Origin: Sphingomonas lutea
GTDB lineage: Bacteria; Pseudomonadota; Alphaproteobacteria; Sphingomonadales; Sphingomonadaceae
Reading direction: 5' to 3'
Assembly: GCF_014396785.1 (NCBI RefSeq)
Contig: NZ_CP060718.1
Span: 1,756,501 to 1,820,500, forward strand
Length of the DNA stretch: 64,000 nt
A model generated the notes under the pieces. The model searched no databases. It was not told the origin of the DNA and saw only the letters and a list, made by a program, of their open reading frames with translations. The translations under genes and the position numbers were made by a program. This document shows, one piece after another, positions 1 through 8,142 of this stretch. Each line of letters starts with the position of its first letter. Position 1 is the stretch's first letter.

Positions 1-506
1 GCGGGATCGCGGCCTATAAGTCGCTCGAGCTGGTTCGGCTGCTCAAGAAAGCCGGTCACCGGGTGACTCCGGTCCTGACCAGCGGCGGCGCGCATTTCGT
101 GACCGAGATGAGCCTCGGCACGCTGGCCGAAAACCCAGTCCACACCTCGCTGTGGGAATTGAAGGACGAGGTCGAAATCGGCCACATCCAGCTGTCGCGC
201 GCCGCGGACGTCCTGCTCGTCTGCCCGGCGACCGCGGATCTGCTGGCAAAGATGGCGGCGGGGATTGCCGACGACCTCGCAACCACCCTGCTGCTTGCGA
301 CCGACAAGCCGGTCGTGGTCGCCCCGGCGATGAATGTGCGCATGTGGCAACATGCCGCGACGCAGCGCAACGTCGCCCAATTGAAGGCCGATGGGATCCG
401 CGTGCTCGATCCCGACGAGGGCGACATGGCGTGCGGCGAATTCGGTCCCGGCCGCCTCCCGGAGCCGCCGGACATCGTCGAGCGCATTGCCGACCTGCTC
501 AAGTGA
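1..506 (+). CDS. coaC: CoaC: phosphopantothenoylcysteine decarboxylase, 5'-truncated by the window edge
   Basis: This flavoprotein decarboxylates phosphopantothenoylcysteine to phosphopantetheine in coenzyme A synthesis. The frame is open from base 3 and begins GIAAYKSLELVR, the start of the flavodoxin-like decarboxylase core. The PAMNVRMW motif that holds the substrate, and the DMACGEFGPGRL flap with its catalytic cysteine, are both present. The frame ends at TGA 504-506. In most bacteria this domain is fused to CoaB. Here it stops and CoaB restarts at an overlapping GTG (GTGA). It is either a genuine split gene or a fused coaBC with a one-base indel. The family call is secure. Confidence 0.93.
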   Translation, partial: GIAAYKSLELVRLLKKAGHRVTPVLTSGGAHFVTEMSLGTLAENPVHTSLWELKDEVEIGHIQLSRAADVLLVCPATADLLAKMAAGIADDLATTLLLATDKPVVVAPAMNVRMWQHAATQRNVAQLKADGIRVLDPDEGDMACGEFGPGRLPEPPDIVERIADLLK

Positions 507-1138
507 CGCTGCGCGGCAAGCATATTATCGTCACCGCCGGCCCGACGCATGAGCCGATCGACCCTGTCCGCGTCATCGCCAACCGCTCCTCGGGCCGCCA
601 GGGGTTCGCCATCGCCGCCGCCGCTGCCGAGGCCGGCGCGACGGTGACGCTCGTCGCGGGTCCGGTCGCGCTTGCAACGCCGGCAGACGTCCGCCGCATT
701 GATGTCGAGACCGCCGCGCAAATGGCCGATGCCGTCATGACGTCACTCCCCGCCGACGCCGCGATCCTCGTCGCCGCAGTCGCCGACTGGCGCGTCGAAC
801 CCTCGGCGGAAAAGCTCAAGAAGGACGCCGGCCCGCCCCAGCTGGCGTTCGTCCGCACCCGCGACATCCTTGCCGAGCTCGCCACGCACGCCGATCGTCC
901 CCGTCTCCTCATCGGCTTCGCTGCGGAGACCGAGCGGGTCGTCGCCAACGCCGTCGCCAAGCGCTCGGCCAAGCACGCCGACTGGATCGTCGCCAACGAC
1001 GTTTCAGGCGGGGTGATGGGCGGCACGCACAATCGCGTGCATCTGGTCACCGGGACCGGCGTCGAAGACTGGCCCGAAGCGTCGAAGGAGGACGTCGCCG
1101 AGCGGCTGGTCGCCTGCGTCGCGCGCGCCTTACGCTGA
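503..1138 (+). CDS. coaB: CoaB: phosphopantothenate-cysteine ligase
   Basis: This enzyme joins cysteine to 4'-phosphopantothenate, the step before CoaC. The predicted protein of 211 residues opens with a glycine-rich nucleotide-binding segment (VTAGPTHEPIDPVR), followed by NRSSGRQGFAIA, both typical of the CoaB half of CoaBC. The signature KLKKD follows the sequence for the synthetase active region. The GTG at 503 was chosen because it overlaps the coaC stop by four bases and sits at the expected domain boundary; no other start lies close. The 3' end overlaps the convergent hesA-like gene by 9 bases. Confidence 0.9.
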   Translation: MTLRGKHIIVTAGPTHEPIDPVRVIANRSSGRQGFAIAAAAAEAGATVTLVAGPVALATPADVRRIDVETAAQMADAVMTSLPADAAILVAAVADWRVEPSAEKLKKDAGPPQLAFVRTRDILAELATHADRPRLLIGFAAETERVVANAVAKRSAKHADWIVANDVSGGVMGGTHNRVHLVTGTGVEDWPEASKEDVAERLVACVARALR

Positions 1139-1876
1139 CCCGCACGCCTTGCACGCCGGATCCGCGGGAATGCGGATCGTCCGCCAGCTCAGCGCCTGTC
1201 CGTCGAACAGGTGGAGCTTTCCGCTCTGCTCCCCGCCCACGCCGACAATCGCGTTGATGGCGAGCAGCGCGGCAAAGCCGCCGACCGCCGCGGTCAGCGC
1301 ACCCAGCACGCCCAGCTCCGCGCAATTATCGCAATCCTCGGCATCGAACGCGTCGCCGACGAAGCAGCGGTAGCAGGGCCGCCCCCGGAACAGCGCAACC
1401 TGCCCTTGAAATTGCACGGCTGCCGCGGAGAGCAAGGTCAGGCCCGCCGCCACGCAGGCGTCGCTCACCGCTAGCCGGGTCGCAAAATTGTCGCTGCCGT
1501 CGATGATGAGGTCGTGACCCGCAAGCAGCTCGGCGGCGTTGTCCGCATCGATCCGCGCCCGCCGCGGGACAACCTCGATCAGCGAATTCAAATCGGCGAG
1601 GCGCGCCGCTGCAACCTCCGCTTTCGACGCGCCGGCATCGCTTTCCCGGAACAGCGGTTGGCGGTGAAGATTGCTCAGTTCGATCGCGTCGTCATCAATG
1701 ATGGTGATCCGCCCGACCCCCGCGCCCGCCAAGGCTGGCAGCACCGCGCTGCCGATCCCGCCCGCGCCGATCACTACAACCGATGCCGCTTTCAATTTGC
1801 GCTGCCCGACGCCCCCGACCTGCGGCAGCACGATGTGCCGCGCGTAACGGTCGAGTTCGACGTCAGTGAGCATCAT
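1130..1876 (-). CDS. HesA/MoeB/ThiF family adenylyltransferase
   Basis: The protein of 248 residues is an E1-like enzyme that adenylates the C-terminal glycine of a small sulfur carrier (MoaD or ThiS type). The Rossmann motif GAGGIGSAVL and the following IDDDAIELSNLHRQ are present. Two CxxC pairs (CYRC and the C-terminal CKAC) should bind the structural zinc, and a cysteine-rich loop (EDCDNCAEL) lies near the expected crossover. ATG 1876 (or the next codon, 1873) was chosen because the Shine-Dalgarno-like GGGGAGG directly precedes it. That GGGGAGG is the end of a dispersed palindromic repeat. The frame stays open further upstream only by translating the repeat. It probably lies downstream of topA and dut. 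Confidence 0.9.
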   Translation of the reverse strand: MMLTDVELDRYARHIVLPQVGGVGQRKLKAASVVVIGAGGIGSAVLPALAGAGVGRITIIDDDAIELSNLHRQPLFRESDAGASKAEVAAARLADLNSLIEVVPRRARIDADNAAELLAGHDLIIDGSDNFATRLAVSDACVAAGLTLLSAAAVQFQGQVALFRGRPCYRCFVGDAFDAEDCDNCAELGVLGALTAAVGGFAALLAINAIVGVGGEQSGKLHLFDGQALSWRTIRIPADPACKACGSA

Positions 1877-1996
1877 CCTCCCCACGGGTTCGTGGGGAGG
1901 GGGACCAGCGAAGCTGGTGGAGGGGTTCTGAACGGCATTCCGAAGAACCCCTCCACCGCCTGCGGCGGTCCCCCTCCCCGGCAACTGCCGGGGCGG
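1877..1996. repeat. Family A hairpin repeat: two inverted copies, tail to tail, with no gene between
   Basis: The first copy (1877-1929) contains a 10-bp hairpin CCTCCCCACG...CGTGGGGAGG, then GGGGACC, a second small hairpin and GGTGGAGGGGTTCT. After a 13-base spacer the same elements follow in reverse order and orientation (about 1943-1996: AAGAACCCCTCCACC, a small stem, GGTCCCCCTCCCC, a final stem). Stem bases differ from the other copies in the window, but pairing is kept. The unit fills the space between dut and the hesA-like start. Confidence 0.9.
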
Positions 1997-2003
1997 ACGT
2001 GTA

Positions 2004-2441
2004 TCACGTACCCGTGCTCCCGAAGCCCCCGGCGCCCCGGCTGGTTTCGCTCAACACTTCCACCTCGCGGAATGCGGCCTTGAGCACTGGCGCCGGCACC
2101 AGCTGCGCGATCCGCTCGCCGCGGCGCACCGCGAACGGCTCGCTGCCGAGGTTGGCGAGGATGACCTTCACTTCACCGCGATAGTCATGATCGATCGTGC
2201 CCGGCGTGTTGAGGCAGGTGATGCCATGCTTGAGCGCAAGCCCCGAGCGCGGGCGTACCTGCACCTCATAGCCTTCGGGAATGGCGATCGCGAAACCCGT
2301 AGCGACCGCGTGGCGCTGGCCCGGATTCAGCGTCAGGTCCTCCGCCGCGACGACGTCGAGCCCCGCCGCGCCATCGGTCGCATAGGCCGGCGCCGGCAAT
2401 CCCTCGCCATGCGGCAGGCGCTGCAGCTCGATGTCGATCAT
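2004..2441 (-). CDS. dut: Deoxyuridine 5'-triphosphate nucleotidohydrolase (dUTPase)
   Basis: It hydrolyses dUTP to dUMP and pyrophosphate, which keeps uracil out of DNA and feeds thymidylate synthesis. At 145 residues it has the normal length for a trimeric dUTPase. All five motifs are visible in order: [32 protein letters not shown] (with the catalytic Asp), GERIAQLV and the C-terminal [11 protein letters not shown] arm. The ATG overlaps the topA stop by four bases, so it should be translationally coupled to topA. Confidence 0.97.
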   Translation of the reverse strand: MIDIELQRLPHGEGLPAPAYATDGAAGLDVVAAEDLTLNPGQRHAVATGFAIAIPEGYEVQVRPRSGLALKHGITCLNTPGTIDHDYRGEVKVILANLGSEPFAVRRGERIAQLVPAPVLKAAFREVEVLSETSRGAGGFGSTGT

Positions 2442-4921
2442 TTCGCCTTCTTCCTCGCCGGCTTGCGGCCGCCCTTCTTCTTGGCCGGCCCCTTCGCTGC
2501 GCGCTCGTCGATCAGGCGGACGGCTTCGTCCAGCACGATGCCCTTGGGGTCGGCGCCCTTGGGCAGGGTCGCATGGGTCGTCCCGTCGCTGACGTACGGC
2601 CCGTAGCGCCCTTCCATCACCTTCACTTCGTTGCCGTTCGGATGCTTGCCCAGCACCGCGATCGGCTCGCGCGCCGCACCGCGACCACGCCCGCCGCCCG
2701 CCGCCGCATCGGCCAGCTTGGCGACCGCGGCGTTCATGCCCGTCTCGAACACTTCGGCGGTCGAAGCGAGCTTCGCATACTTGCCGTTGTGGGCAAGGTA
2801 CGGGCCGTAACGCCCGATCGACGCTGTAATCGGCTCGCCTGTCTCGGGATGCGCGCCGATTTCGCGCGGCAACGACAGCAACCGCTCCGCGACCTCCAGA
2901 TTCACGTCGTCGAGCGGAATGTCCTTGGGGATCGAGGCGCGCTTGGCGTCCTTGCCCTCGCCGCGCTCGACATAGGGGCCAAAGCGCCCGGTCTTGAGCA
3001 AGATGCCCTCACCCAGGTCCTGCGGGCCGTCGCTGGCGCCGCCCTCGGCTCCGCCCTGCCCGAATTTCTGCGTGTAACGGCATTCGGGATAGTTGGAGCA
3101 GGCGACGAACGCGCCGAATTTGCCGCCCCGAAGCGACAGCCGCCCGTTGCCGCAATTGGGGCAGATCCGCTGATCGCTTCCGTCCTCGCGCGGCGGGTAG
3201 AGCCACGGCGCCAGGAACTCGTCGAGCGCCTGGGTGATCTCTGACGGCTTCTGCTCCATGACCTCGCCCGCCTTGGGCTTGAAGTCGCGCCAGAACATGT
3301 CGAGCAGTTTTTGCCATTCGAGCCGGCCGCCCGACACGTCGTCCAGCTCTTCCTCGAGTTCGGCGGTGTAATCGTAGCTGACATAGCGTTCGAAGAAGCG
3401 CTCAAGGAAGGCCGTGACCAGCCGCCCGCTTTCCTCGGGGATGAAGCGCGCCTTGTCGACGCGCACATATTCGCGGTCTTTGAGGGTCTGCAGGATCGAA
3501 GCATAGGTCGACGGCCGGCCGATCCCCAATTCCTCGAGCCGCTTGACCAGGCTCGCTTCCGAATAGCGCGGCGGCGGCTGTGTGAAATGCTGCGTGGCCT
3601 CGACGCCGGTGTTGGCCGGCGCGTCGCCTTCGCGCAGCAAGGGCATGCGCGCGCTTTCCTCATCTTGCGCATCATCGCGGCCTTCGTCGTAGAGCGCCAT
3701 GAAGCCGGGGAAGAGCACCACTTGCCCCGTCGCCCGAAGCACCGCCCGGCCAGTCCCGTCGCTCAGCTCGACCGTCGTCCGCTCGAGCCGCGCGGACGCC
3801 ATCTGGCTCGCCAGCGCGCGGTTGTAGACCAGCTCGTACAGCCGCGCGTGGTCGCCAGACGCGGCCTTGGCGCGGTCGAAATCGGTCGGGCGGATCGCCT
3901 CGTGCGCTTCCTGCGCGTTCTTCGCCTTGCTCGTGTAATGGCGCGGCTTGTCCGGGACGTATCCGGCGTCATAGCGGTTGGCGATCGCCTTGCGCGCCGC
4001 GCTCACGGCCTCGGGCGCCATATCGACGCCGTCGGTCCGCATGTAGGTGATCAGGCCCTCTTCATAGAGGCCCTGTGCCACGCGCATTGTGTGGCTTGCG
4101 GCAAAGCCGAGCTTGCGCGCGGCCTCCTGCTGCAGGGTCGATGTCGTAAACGGCGGCGGCGGGTTCTTGGCGAAGGGCTTGGTTTCGACCGAGGAGACGC
4201 TGAAGCGCCCCGCCTCGACCGCCGCCTTGGCCGCGTCCGCATCGCCCTTGTTGCCGATCGTCAGCCGCTCGATCTTCTTGCCGTCAAGCTGGACGAGCCG
4301 CGCGGTGAATGGCTGCCCCGCACTTTCGAAGCTGGCCGACACCGACCAATATTCCTGAGGGCGGAAGATTTCGATCTCGCGCTCGCGGTCGACGATCAGG
4401 CGCAGCGCGACCGATTGCACCCGGCCCGCCGACTTGGCGCCGGGCAGCTTGCGCCACAGGATCGGCGACAGCGTAAACCCGACCAGATAGTCGAGCGCCC
4501 GGCGCGCCCGATAGGCATCGATCAGGTCGGTATCGAGCGCGCGCGGCTTGCCCATCGCCTCGGTCACCGCGCTCTTGGTGATGGCGTTGAAGGTCACGCG
4601 CCGGACGTCGGCGGGGAGCGCCTTCTTGCCCCGCAGCACTTCCTGCACGTGCCAGCTGATCGCCTCGCCTTCGCGATCGGGGTCGGTGGCGAGGATCAAG
4701 GTGTCCGCGCCCTTCGCCTCGTCGGTGATCGCCCGCAGCTGCTTGGCGCGGTCGGGCGAGACCTGCCACAGCATTTCGAACGCCGCGTCGGGATCGACCG
4801 AGCCGTCCTTGGGCGGAAGGTCGCGCACGTGGCCGAACGAGGCGAGCACGCGGTGCCCCGGCCCAAGATATTTTTCGATGGTTTTCGCCTTGGCGGGCGA
4901 TTCGACGACGACCAGCTTCAA
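2438..4921 (-). CDS. topA: DNA topoisomerase I (type IA)
   Basis: It relaxes negative supercoils behind transcription and replication. The 827-residue protein starts with the Toprim segment [20 protein letters not shown] and has [14 protein letters not shown] for metal binding. The catalytic tyrosine lies in [10 protein letters not shown]. The C-terminus has one zinc ribbon (CPNCGNGRL...CSNYPEC) followed by three GRxGPYV repeats and a basic, lysine-rich tail. It is the first gene of a minus-strand set with dut and the hesA-like gene, and is divergent from the oxygenase gene at 5003. A long open frame runs antisense to it (3311 onwards); this is a GC-content shadow. Confidence 0.98.
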   Translation of the reverse strand: MKLVVVESPAKAKTIEKYLGPGHRVLASFGHVRDLPPKDGSVDPDAAFEMLWQVSPDRAKQLRAITDEAKGADTLILATDPDREGEAISWHVQEVLRGKKALPADVRRVTFNAITKSAVTEAMGKPRALDTDLIDAYRARRALDYLVGFTLSPILWRKLPGAKSAGRVQSVALRLIVDREREIEIFRPQEYWSVSASFESAGQPFTARLVQLDGKKIERLTIGNKGDADAAKAAVEAGRFSVSSVETKPFAKNPPPPFTTSTLQQEAARKLGFAASHTMRVAQGLYEEGLITYMRTDGVDMAPEAVSAARKAIANRYDAGYVPDKPRHYTSKAKNAQEAHEAIRPTDFDRAKAASGDHARLYELVYNRALASQMASARLERTTVELSDGTGRAVLRATGQVVLFPGFMALYDEGRDDAQDEESARMPLLREGDAPANTGVEATQHFTQPPPRYSEASLVKRLEELGIGRPSTYASILQTLKDREYVRVDKARFIPEESGRLVTAFLERFFERYVSYDYTAELEEELDDVSGGRLEWQKLLDMFWRDFKPKAGEVMEQKPSEITQALDEFLAPWLYPPREDGSDQRICPNCGNGRLSLRGGKFGAFVACSNYPECRYTQKFGQGGAEGGASDGPQDLGEGILLKTGRFGPYVERGEGKDAKRASIPKDIPLDDVNLEVAERLLSLPREIGAHPETGEPITASIGRYGPYLAHNGKYAKLASTAEVFETGMNAAVAKLADAAAGGGRGRGAAREPIAVLGKHPNGNEVKVMEGRYGPYVSDGTTHATLPKGADPKGIVLDEAVRLIDERAAKGPAKKKGGRKPARKKAK

Positions 4922-5002
4922 TTTGATCCCTCACGCATACGCGTAAGGTGGTGCGCCGGGATTCACCTCGTCAAGCCGCTCCTTCACGCTATGGTGGCGG
5001 CA

Positions 5003-5956
5003 ATGAATCAGGAATTGAAACAGGCGATCGCCCGGTTCGAGGCGGGCGACGGCGCAAATGCCGTCGAGACCATCCGCCGCATTGCCTCCGCCGGCGACCC
5101 CGACGCGCTCAACGCGCTCGGCATCCTCACCTGGAGCGGCAACCAGGTCGCCTCCGATCCGCCGCGCGGGCGTCTGCTGTTCCAATATGCCGCCTCGCTC
5201 GGCAATGCGCAGGCGGCGCTGACCACCACCAACCTGATGGCCTCGGGGATCGCCGGCGAGCGCAACTGGCCGATGGCTTTCGAGCGGCTCGAGGATGAAG
5301 CCCGCCTCATTCCGCAGCGCCGCCGCGCGCTCGACCTCATCCGCCGCATGGCGCTCGACGCCAACGGCGACCCGGCCGACGCGGCGGACGGCGAAAGCCT
5401 CTCCGATCGGCCCGAAGCGCGCCTCTTCCGCCAGCTGCTGACGCCCGATGAATGCACCTACCTGATCGACATCGCATCGCCCGGCTATCAGCCGTCGACC
5501 GTCTACAACACGGCCCGCGAGCTGGTTCGCGACACTATCCGCACGTCTCACGGATCGACCATCTACTGGCTGATCGAGGATCCCGCGGTGCATGCCATCA
5601 ACCGCCGCATTGCCGCGATCACCGGCACGCGTTTCGACCAGGGCGAGGCGCTGCAGGCGCTGCGCTACGCCCCGGGCCAGGAATATCGCCCGCATTTCGA
5701 TTTCGTCGAAGGCGCGGACAATCCCCGCATCTTCACCGCCCTCATCTATCTCAACGACGATTATGATGGCGGGGAGACGGCCTTCGTCCGCACCGGCCTC
5801 AAGGTCCGCGGGCGGCTGGGCGACGTCCTCCTGTTCCGCAACACCGGCGACGGCGACGCGCCCGAGCCCTTGTCGGAGCACGCCGGCTTGCCAGTGACCG
5901 CCGGCACCAAGTTCCTCGCCACGCGCTGGATCCGCCGCAACCGCTGGGTGCCGTGA
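5003..5956 (+). CDS. 2OG-Fe(II) oxygenase of the prolyl 4-hydroxylase type with an N-terminal repeat region
   Basis: The C-terminal half (from about residue 130) is a P4Hc double-stranded beta-helix. The iron ligands are in YRPHFDF (HxD) and in LSEHAG, and the 2-oxoglutarate lysine is in GTKFLATRW. The first 110 residues have a Sel1/TPR-like look (ALGILTWSGNQ, LLFQYAASLGNAQA), so the enzyme may dock a protein partner; the substrate is unknown. ATG 5003 is preceded by a purine-rich GGTGGCGG. ATG 4991 is in frame and also possible. The same frame stays open far upstream through the topA antisense strand, so automated calls may overextend it. Confidence 0.88.
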   Translation: MNQELKQAIARFEAGDGANAVETIRRIASAGDPDALNALGILTWSGNQVASDPPRGRLLFQYAASLGNAQAALTTTNLMASGIAGERNWPMAFERLEDEARLIPQRRRALDLIRRMALDANGDPADAADGESLSDRPEARLFRQLLTPDECTYLIDIASPGYQPSTVYNTARELVRDTIRTSHGSTIYWLIEDPAVHAINRRIAAITGTRFDQGEALQALRYAPGQEYRPHFDFVEGADNPRIFTALIYLNDDYDGGETAFVRTGLKVRGRLGDVLLFRNTGDGDAPEPLSEHAGLPVTAGTKFLATRWIRRNRWVP

Positions 5957-5959
5957 CCG

Positions 5960-7038
5960 TCAGTCGCGCAGGCTGACCTTGTTGCCGGCGTGCCGCTCGA
6001 GCCGCCCGGCAAGGTCGAGCTCGAGCAAGGCCATCTGCACCGCGCCCGGCGAACCGCCCGACAAGCGGATGATCTCGTCGACCGGCACCGGTGAGGGCCC
6101 AAGCAACGCATCGACCGCGCCGATCAGCCGATCGTCGGGGTCTTCGAGCGGGGCGGGTTCGAACATGCTCGCCGCCGACGCCACGCGCGACAGCATCGGC
6201 GTCAGCACCTCGGCCACGTCCGCCGCGTTTTGCACCAGCGTCGCGCCGTTGCGGATCAGCTGGTTGCAGCCCTGCGCGCGCGGATCGAGCGGCGAGCCAG
6301 GCACCGCCATCACCTCGCGCCCCGCCTCGGCGGCCAGCCGCGCGGTGATCAACGATCCCGATCGCGGCGCGGCCTCGACCACCACCGTGCCCGCGGCCAG
6401 GCCCGCGATGATGCGGTTGCGATAGGGGAAGTGCCGCGCGCGCGGCTCGGTCCCCGGCGGCATCTCCGCAAGCACCAGGCCGCGGACGAACATCGCTTCC
6501 TGCCGCGCCTGGTTTTCGGGCGGATAGAAGACGTCGATGCCCCCTGCGATGACCCCGATCGTGCCCGTCCCGATCGCCCCGTCATGCGCCGCGCTGTCGA
6601 TTCCCCGCGCAAGCCCCGACACGACCACGAAATCCTGCTGCCCAAGTCGTGCGCCAGCCCGCGCGCGAAGCGGCACGCCGCGGCCGAGGCATTGCGCGCG
6701 CCGACCATCGCCACCATCCGCCGGTCGAGCAGCTTGGCCTGCCCGCGTGCGATCAGCAGCGGCGGCGCATCGTCAAGCTGCGCCAGCGCACGCGGATACA
6801 GTCCCTCACCCAGCGCCAGATAACGCGCGCCGAGCTTCTCGACGGCCGCCATCTCGCGCTCCGCTTGCTCGCGGCTGCATAGCTTGGGCGGCGTACCACC
6901 CCCGCGCCGGGCAAGGTCGGGAACGCCCGCCAGCGCCGCCGTCGCGTCGCCGAAGCGGCGGATCAACTGGCGATAGGTGACCGGCCCGATGCCGGGGGTG
7001 CGGACCAGCCGAAGCTGATCGACAAGCTGTTCGTTCAA
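5960..7038 (-). pseudogene. dprA: DprA/Smf DNA-processing protein, interrupted by a one-base frameshift
   Basis: DprA loads RecA on incoming single-stranded DNA during transformation. The N-terminal SAM-like segment and the first Rossmann part (MVGARNASAAACRFARGLAHDLG) lie in one frame. The rest (QQDFVVVSGLARGIDSAAH, the RNRIIAGLAAG and SGSLITARLAAEAGREV motifs, and the C-terminal winged helix ending NKVSLRD) lies in another. The break is at a CCC run, 6642-6644 on the plus strand. One extra base there restores GLAHDLGQQDFVVVSG and makes the gene 1080 bases (359 residues). The start is TTG 7038, overlapping the plsY stop (TTGA). It may be a sequencing error or a real loss. Confidence 0.88.
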
Positions 7039-7628
7039 TCCTTGCCCTTCCCAATGCGTGGCTCGGTCCCAGCCTTCAGGCGAAGGATGTTTTCGCGGTG
7101 CTTCCATAGGATCAGCACCGCAAAACCGAGCAGCATTGGGAGGAGCTTGTCGTTACCGATGATCGCGGCAGTGATCGGCGCACTGACCGCTGCAGCCATG
7201 CCCGCAACCGACGAGATTCGGATCGTCAGAAGCAGCATGACCCACGCGGCCGCATAGATGATTGCGGCCGCGGGGATGAGGGGAATGAGGACGCCCAGGA
7301 AGGTCGCGACGCCCTTGCCGCCGCGAAACCTGAGCCAGACGGGATAAAGGTGCCCGATGAGCGCACCGAAGGCCGCGAAGGGCGCAATCTGCCGGTCGAA
7401 CAGGTTTTCGACCAGCAAGATCGCCGCCGTCGCCTTGAGGCAGTCGAGGACCAGCGTCAGCGCCGCCAGCCAGCGGCTGCCCGTGCGCAACACGTTGGTC
7501 GCGCCGATATTGCCCGACCCGATCTTGCGCACGTCGCCCTTGCCGCCGAGCCGCGCGAGCACCAGCCCGAACGGAATCGACCCGAACGCATAGCCGATCG
7601 CCAGTGCAAGGATCATCTCGGTCGTCAC
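7035..7628 (-). CDS. plsY: Glycerol-3-phosphate acyltransferase PlsY
   Basis: This inner-membrane enzyme transfers an acyl group from acyl-phosphate to glycerol-3-phosphate, the first step of phospholipid synthesis. The 197-residue protein has about five hydrophobic segments and the family motifs GSIPFGLVLARL, GSGNIGATNVLR and RFRGGKGVATFLG. It ends in a basic tail. It overlaps the dprA start by four bases; the plsY-dprA order is common in alphaproteobacteria. The start at 7628 fits the usual N-terminal transmembrane helix. Confidence 0.96.
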   Translation of the reverse strand: MTTEMILALAIGYAFGSIPFGLVLARLGGKGDVRKIGSGNIGATNVLRTGSRWLAALTLVLDCLKATAAILLVENLFDRQIAPFAAFGALIGHLYPVWLRFRGGKGVATFLGVLIPLIPAAAIIYAAAWVMLLLTIRISSVAGMAAAVSAPITAAIIGNDKLLPMLLGFAVLILWKHRENILRLKAGTEPRIGKGKD

Positions 7629-7695
7629 GAGCCGGGTGGTAGCAAACGGTGACGACGGCGCAATCTCCTACCGAAGGCGCGACGCTGCCTCACAT

Positions 7696-7752
7696 CCTCC
7701 CCAGCAGTTGCTGGGGAGGGGGACCATGCGTTAGCATGGTGGAGGGGTTCTT
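7696..7752 (+). repeat. Family A hairpin repeat, left copy flanking the DUF559 gene
   Basis: It reads CCTCCCCAGCA/TGCTGGGGAGG as a hairpin, then GGGGACC, a second hairpin (ACCATGC/GCATGGT) and GGTGGAGGGGTTCTT. The order and conserved blocks match the copies at 1877 and 8085 while the stem sequences differ. It is in the same orientation as the first half of the 1877-1996 pair and is inverted with respect to 8085-8138. The DUF559 start codon comes four bases after its end. Confidence 0.9.
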
Positions 7753-7755
7753 CGG

Positions 7756-8142
7756 GTGTCGGTCACACAAGCACGCAATTATCGCCGCAAGATGAGCTCG
7801 CCCGAAATTCGGCTTTGGGGCGTGCTCCGCACTCGTCCGCACGGCTTCAAATTCCGTCGGCAGCGCCCGGACGATCCGTTCATCTTCGACTTCTACTGTC
7901 ACCGCGCGCTTCTCGCGATCGAGATCGACGGCTTCGCTCATGACTGCGGGACCAACCCGCAACGCGATGCGTCCCGAGATAAGTGGGCCGCGGGCAGGAG
8001 CATCGCCACGCTGCGGATTTCCGCGTCTGAAGTTCGCGATAATCTGGATGGGGTCGTAGCCGGCATCCTTCAGCGATGCTGCGAAAGAACCCCTCCACCA
8101 GCTTCGCTGGTCCCCCTCCCCTCGAACCCGAGGGGAGGATGA
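7756..8142 (+). CDS. DUF559 domain protein, small PD-(D/E)XK nuclease fold
   Basis: The 128-residue frame (about 110 before it enters the repeat) matches the DUF559 family, which is related to Vsr-type endonucleases. Visible features are SSPEIRLWGVLR, FRRQRPDDPFIFDFYC and LLAIEIDG. The Asp of IFDF and the Glu of AIEIDG fit the catalytic pair of the PD-(D/E)XK fold. The start is GTG 7756, or ATG 7792 (MSSPEIRLW). The last 18 codons (PPPASLVPLPSNPRGG) are translated from the flanking family A repeat. The stop overlaps the murI ATG (ATGA). The gene sits between two inverted repeat copies and looks like a cassette. Its function is not known. Confidence 0.85.
   Translation: MSVTQARNYRRKMSSPEIRLWGVLRTRPHGFKFRRQRPDDPFIFDFYCHRALLAIEIDGFAHDCGTNPQRDASRDKWAAGRSIATLRISASEVRDNLDGVVAGILQRCCERTPPPASLVPLPSNPRGG
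8085..8138 (-). repeat. Family A hairpin repeat, right copy flanking the DUF559 gene
   Basis: It begins AAGAACCCCTCCACC, then a small stem (AGC/GCT), GGTCCCCCTCCCC, and a terminal hairpin CCCCTCG...CGAGGGG ending in GGGGAGG. It is inverted with respect to 7696-7752, so the pair is tail to tail with the DUF559 ORF in between. The final GGGGAGG runs directly into ATG 8139, the murI start. Confidence 0.9.

Noticed and set aside
3311..4990. Very long open frame on the plus strand opposite topA, in frame with the oxygenase gene
   Set aside because: It lies antisense to a well-conserved topA and encodes arginine-rich low-complexity sequence without family motifs; high GC in the third codon position explains it.
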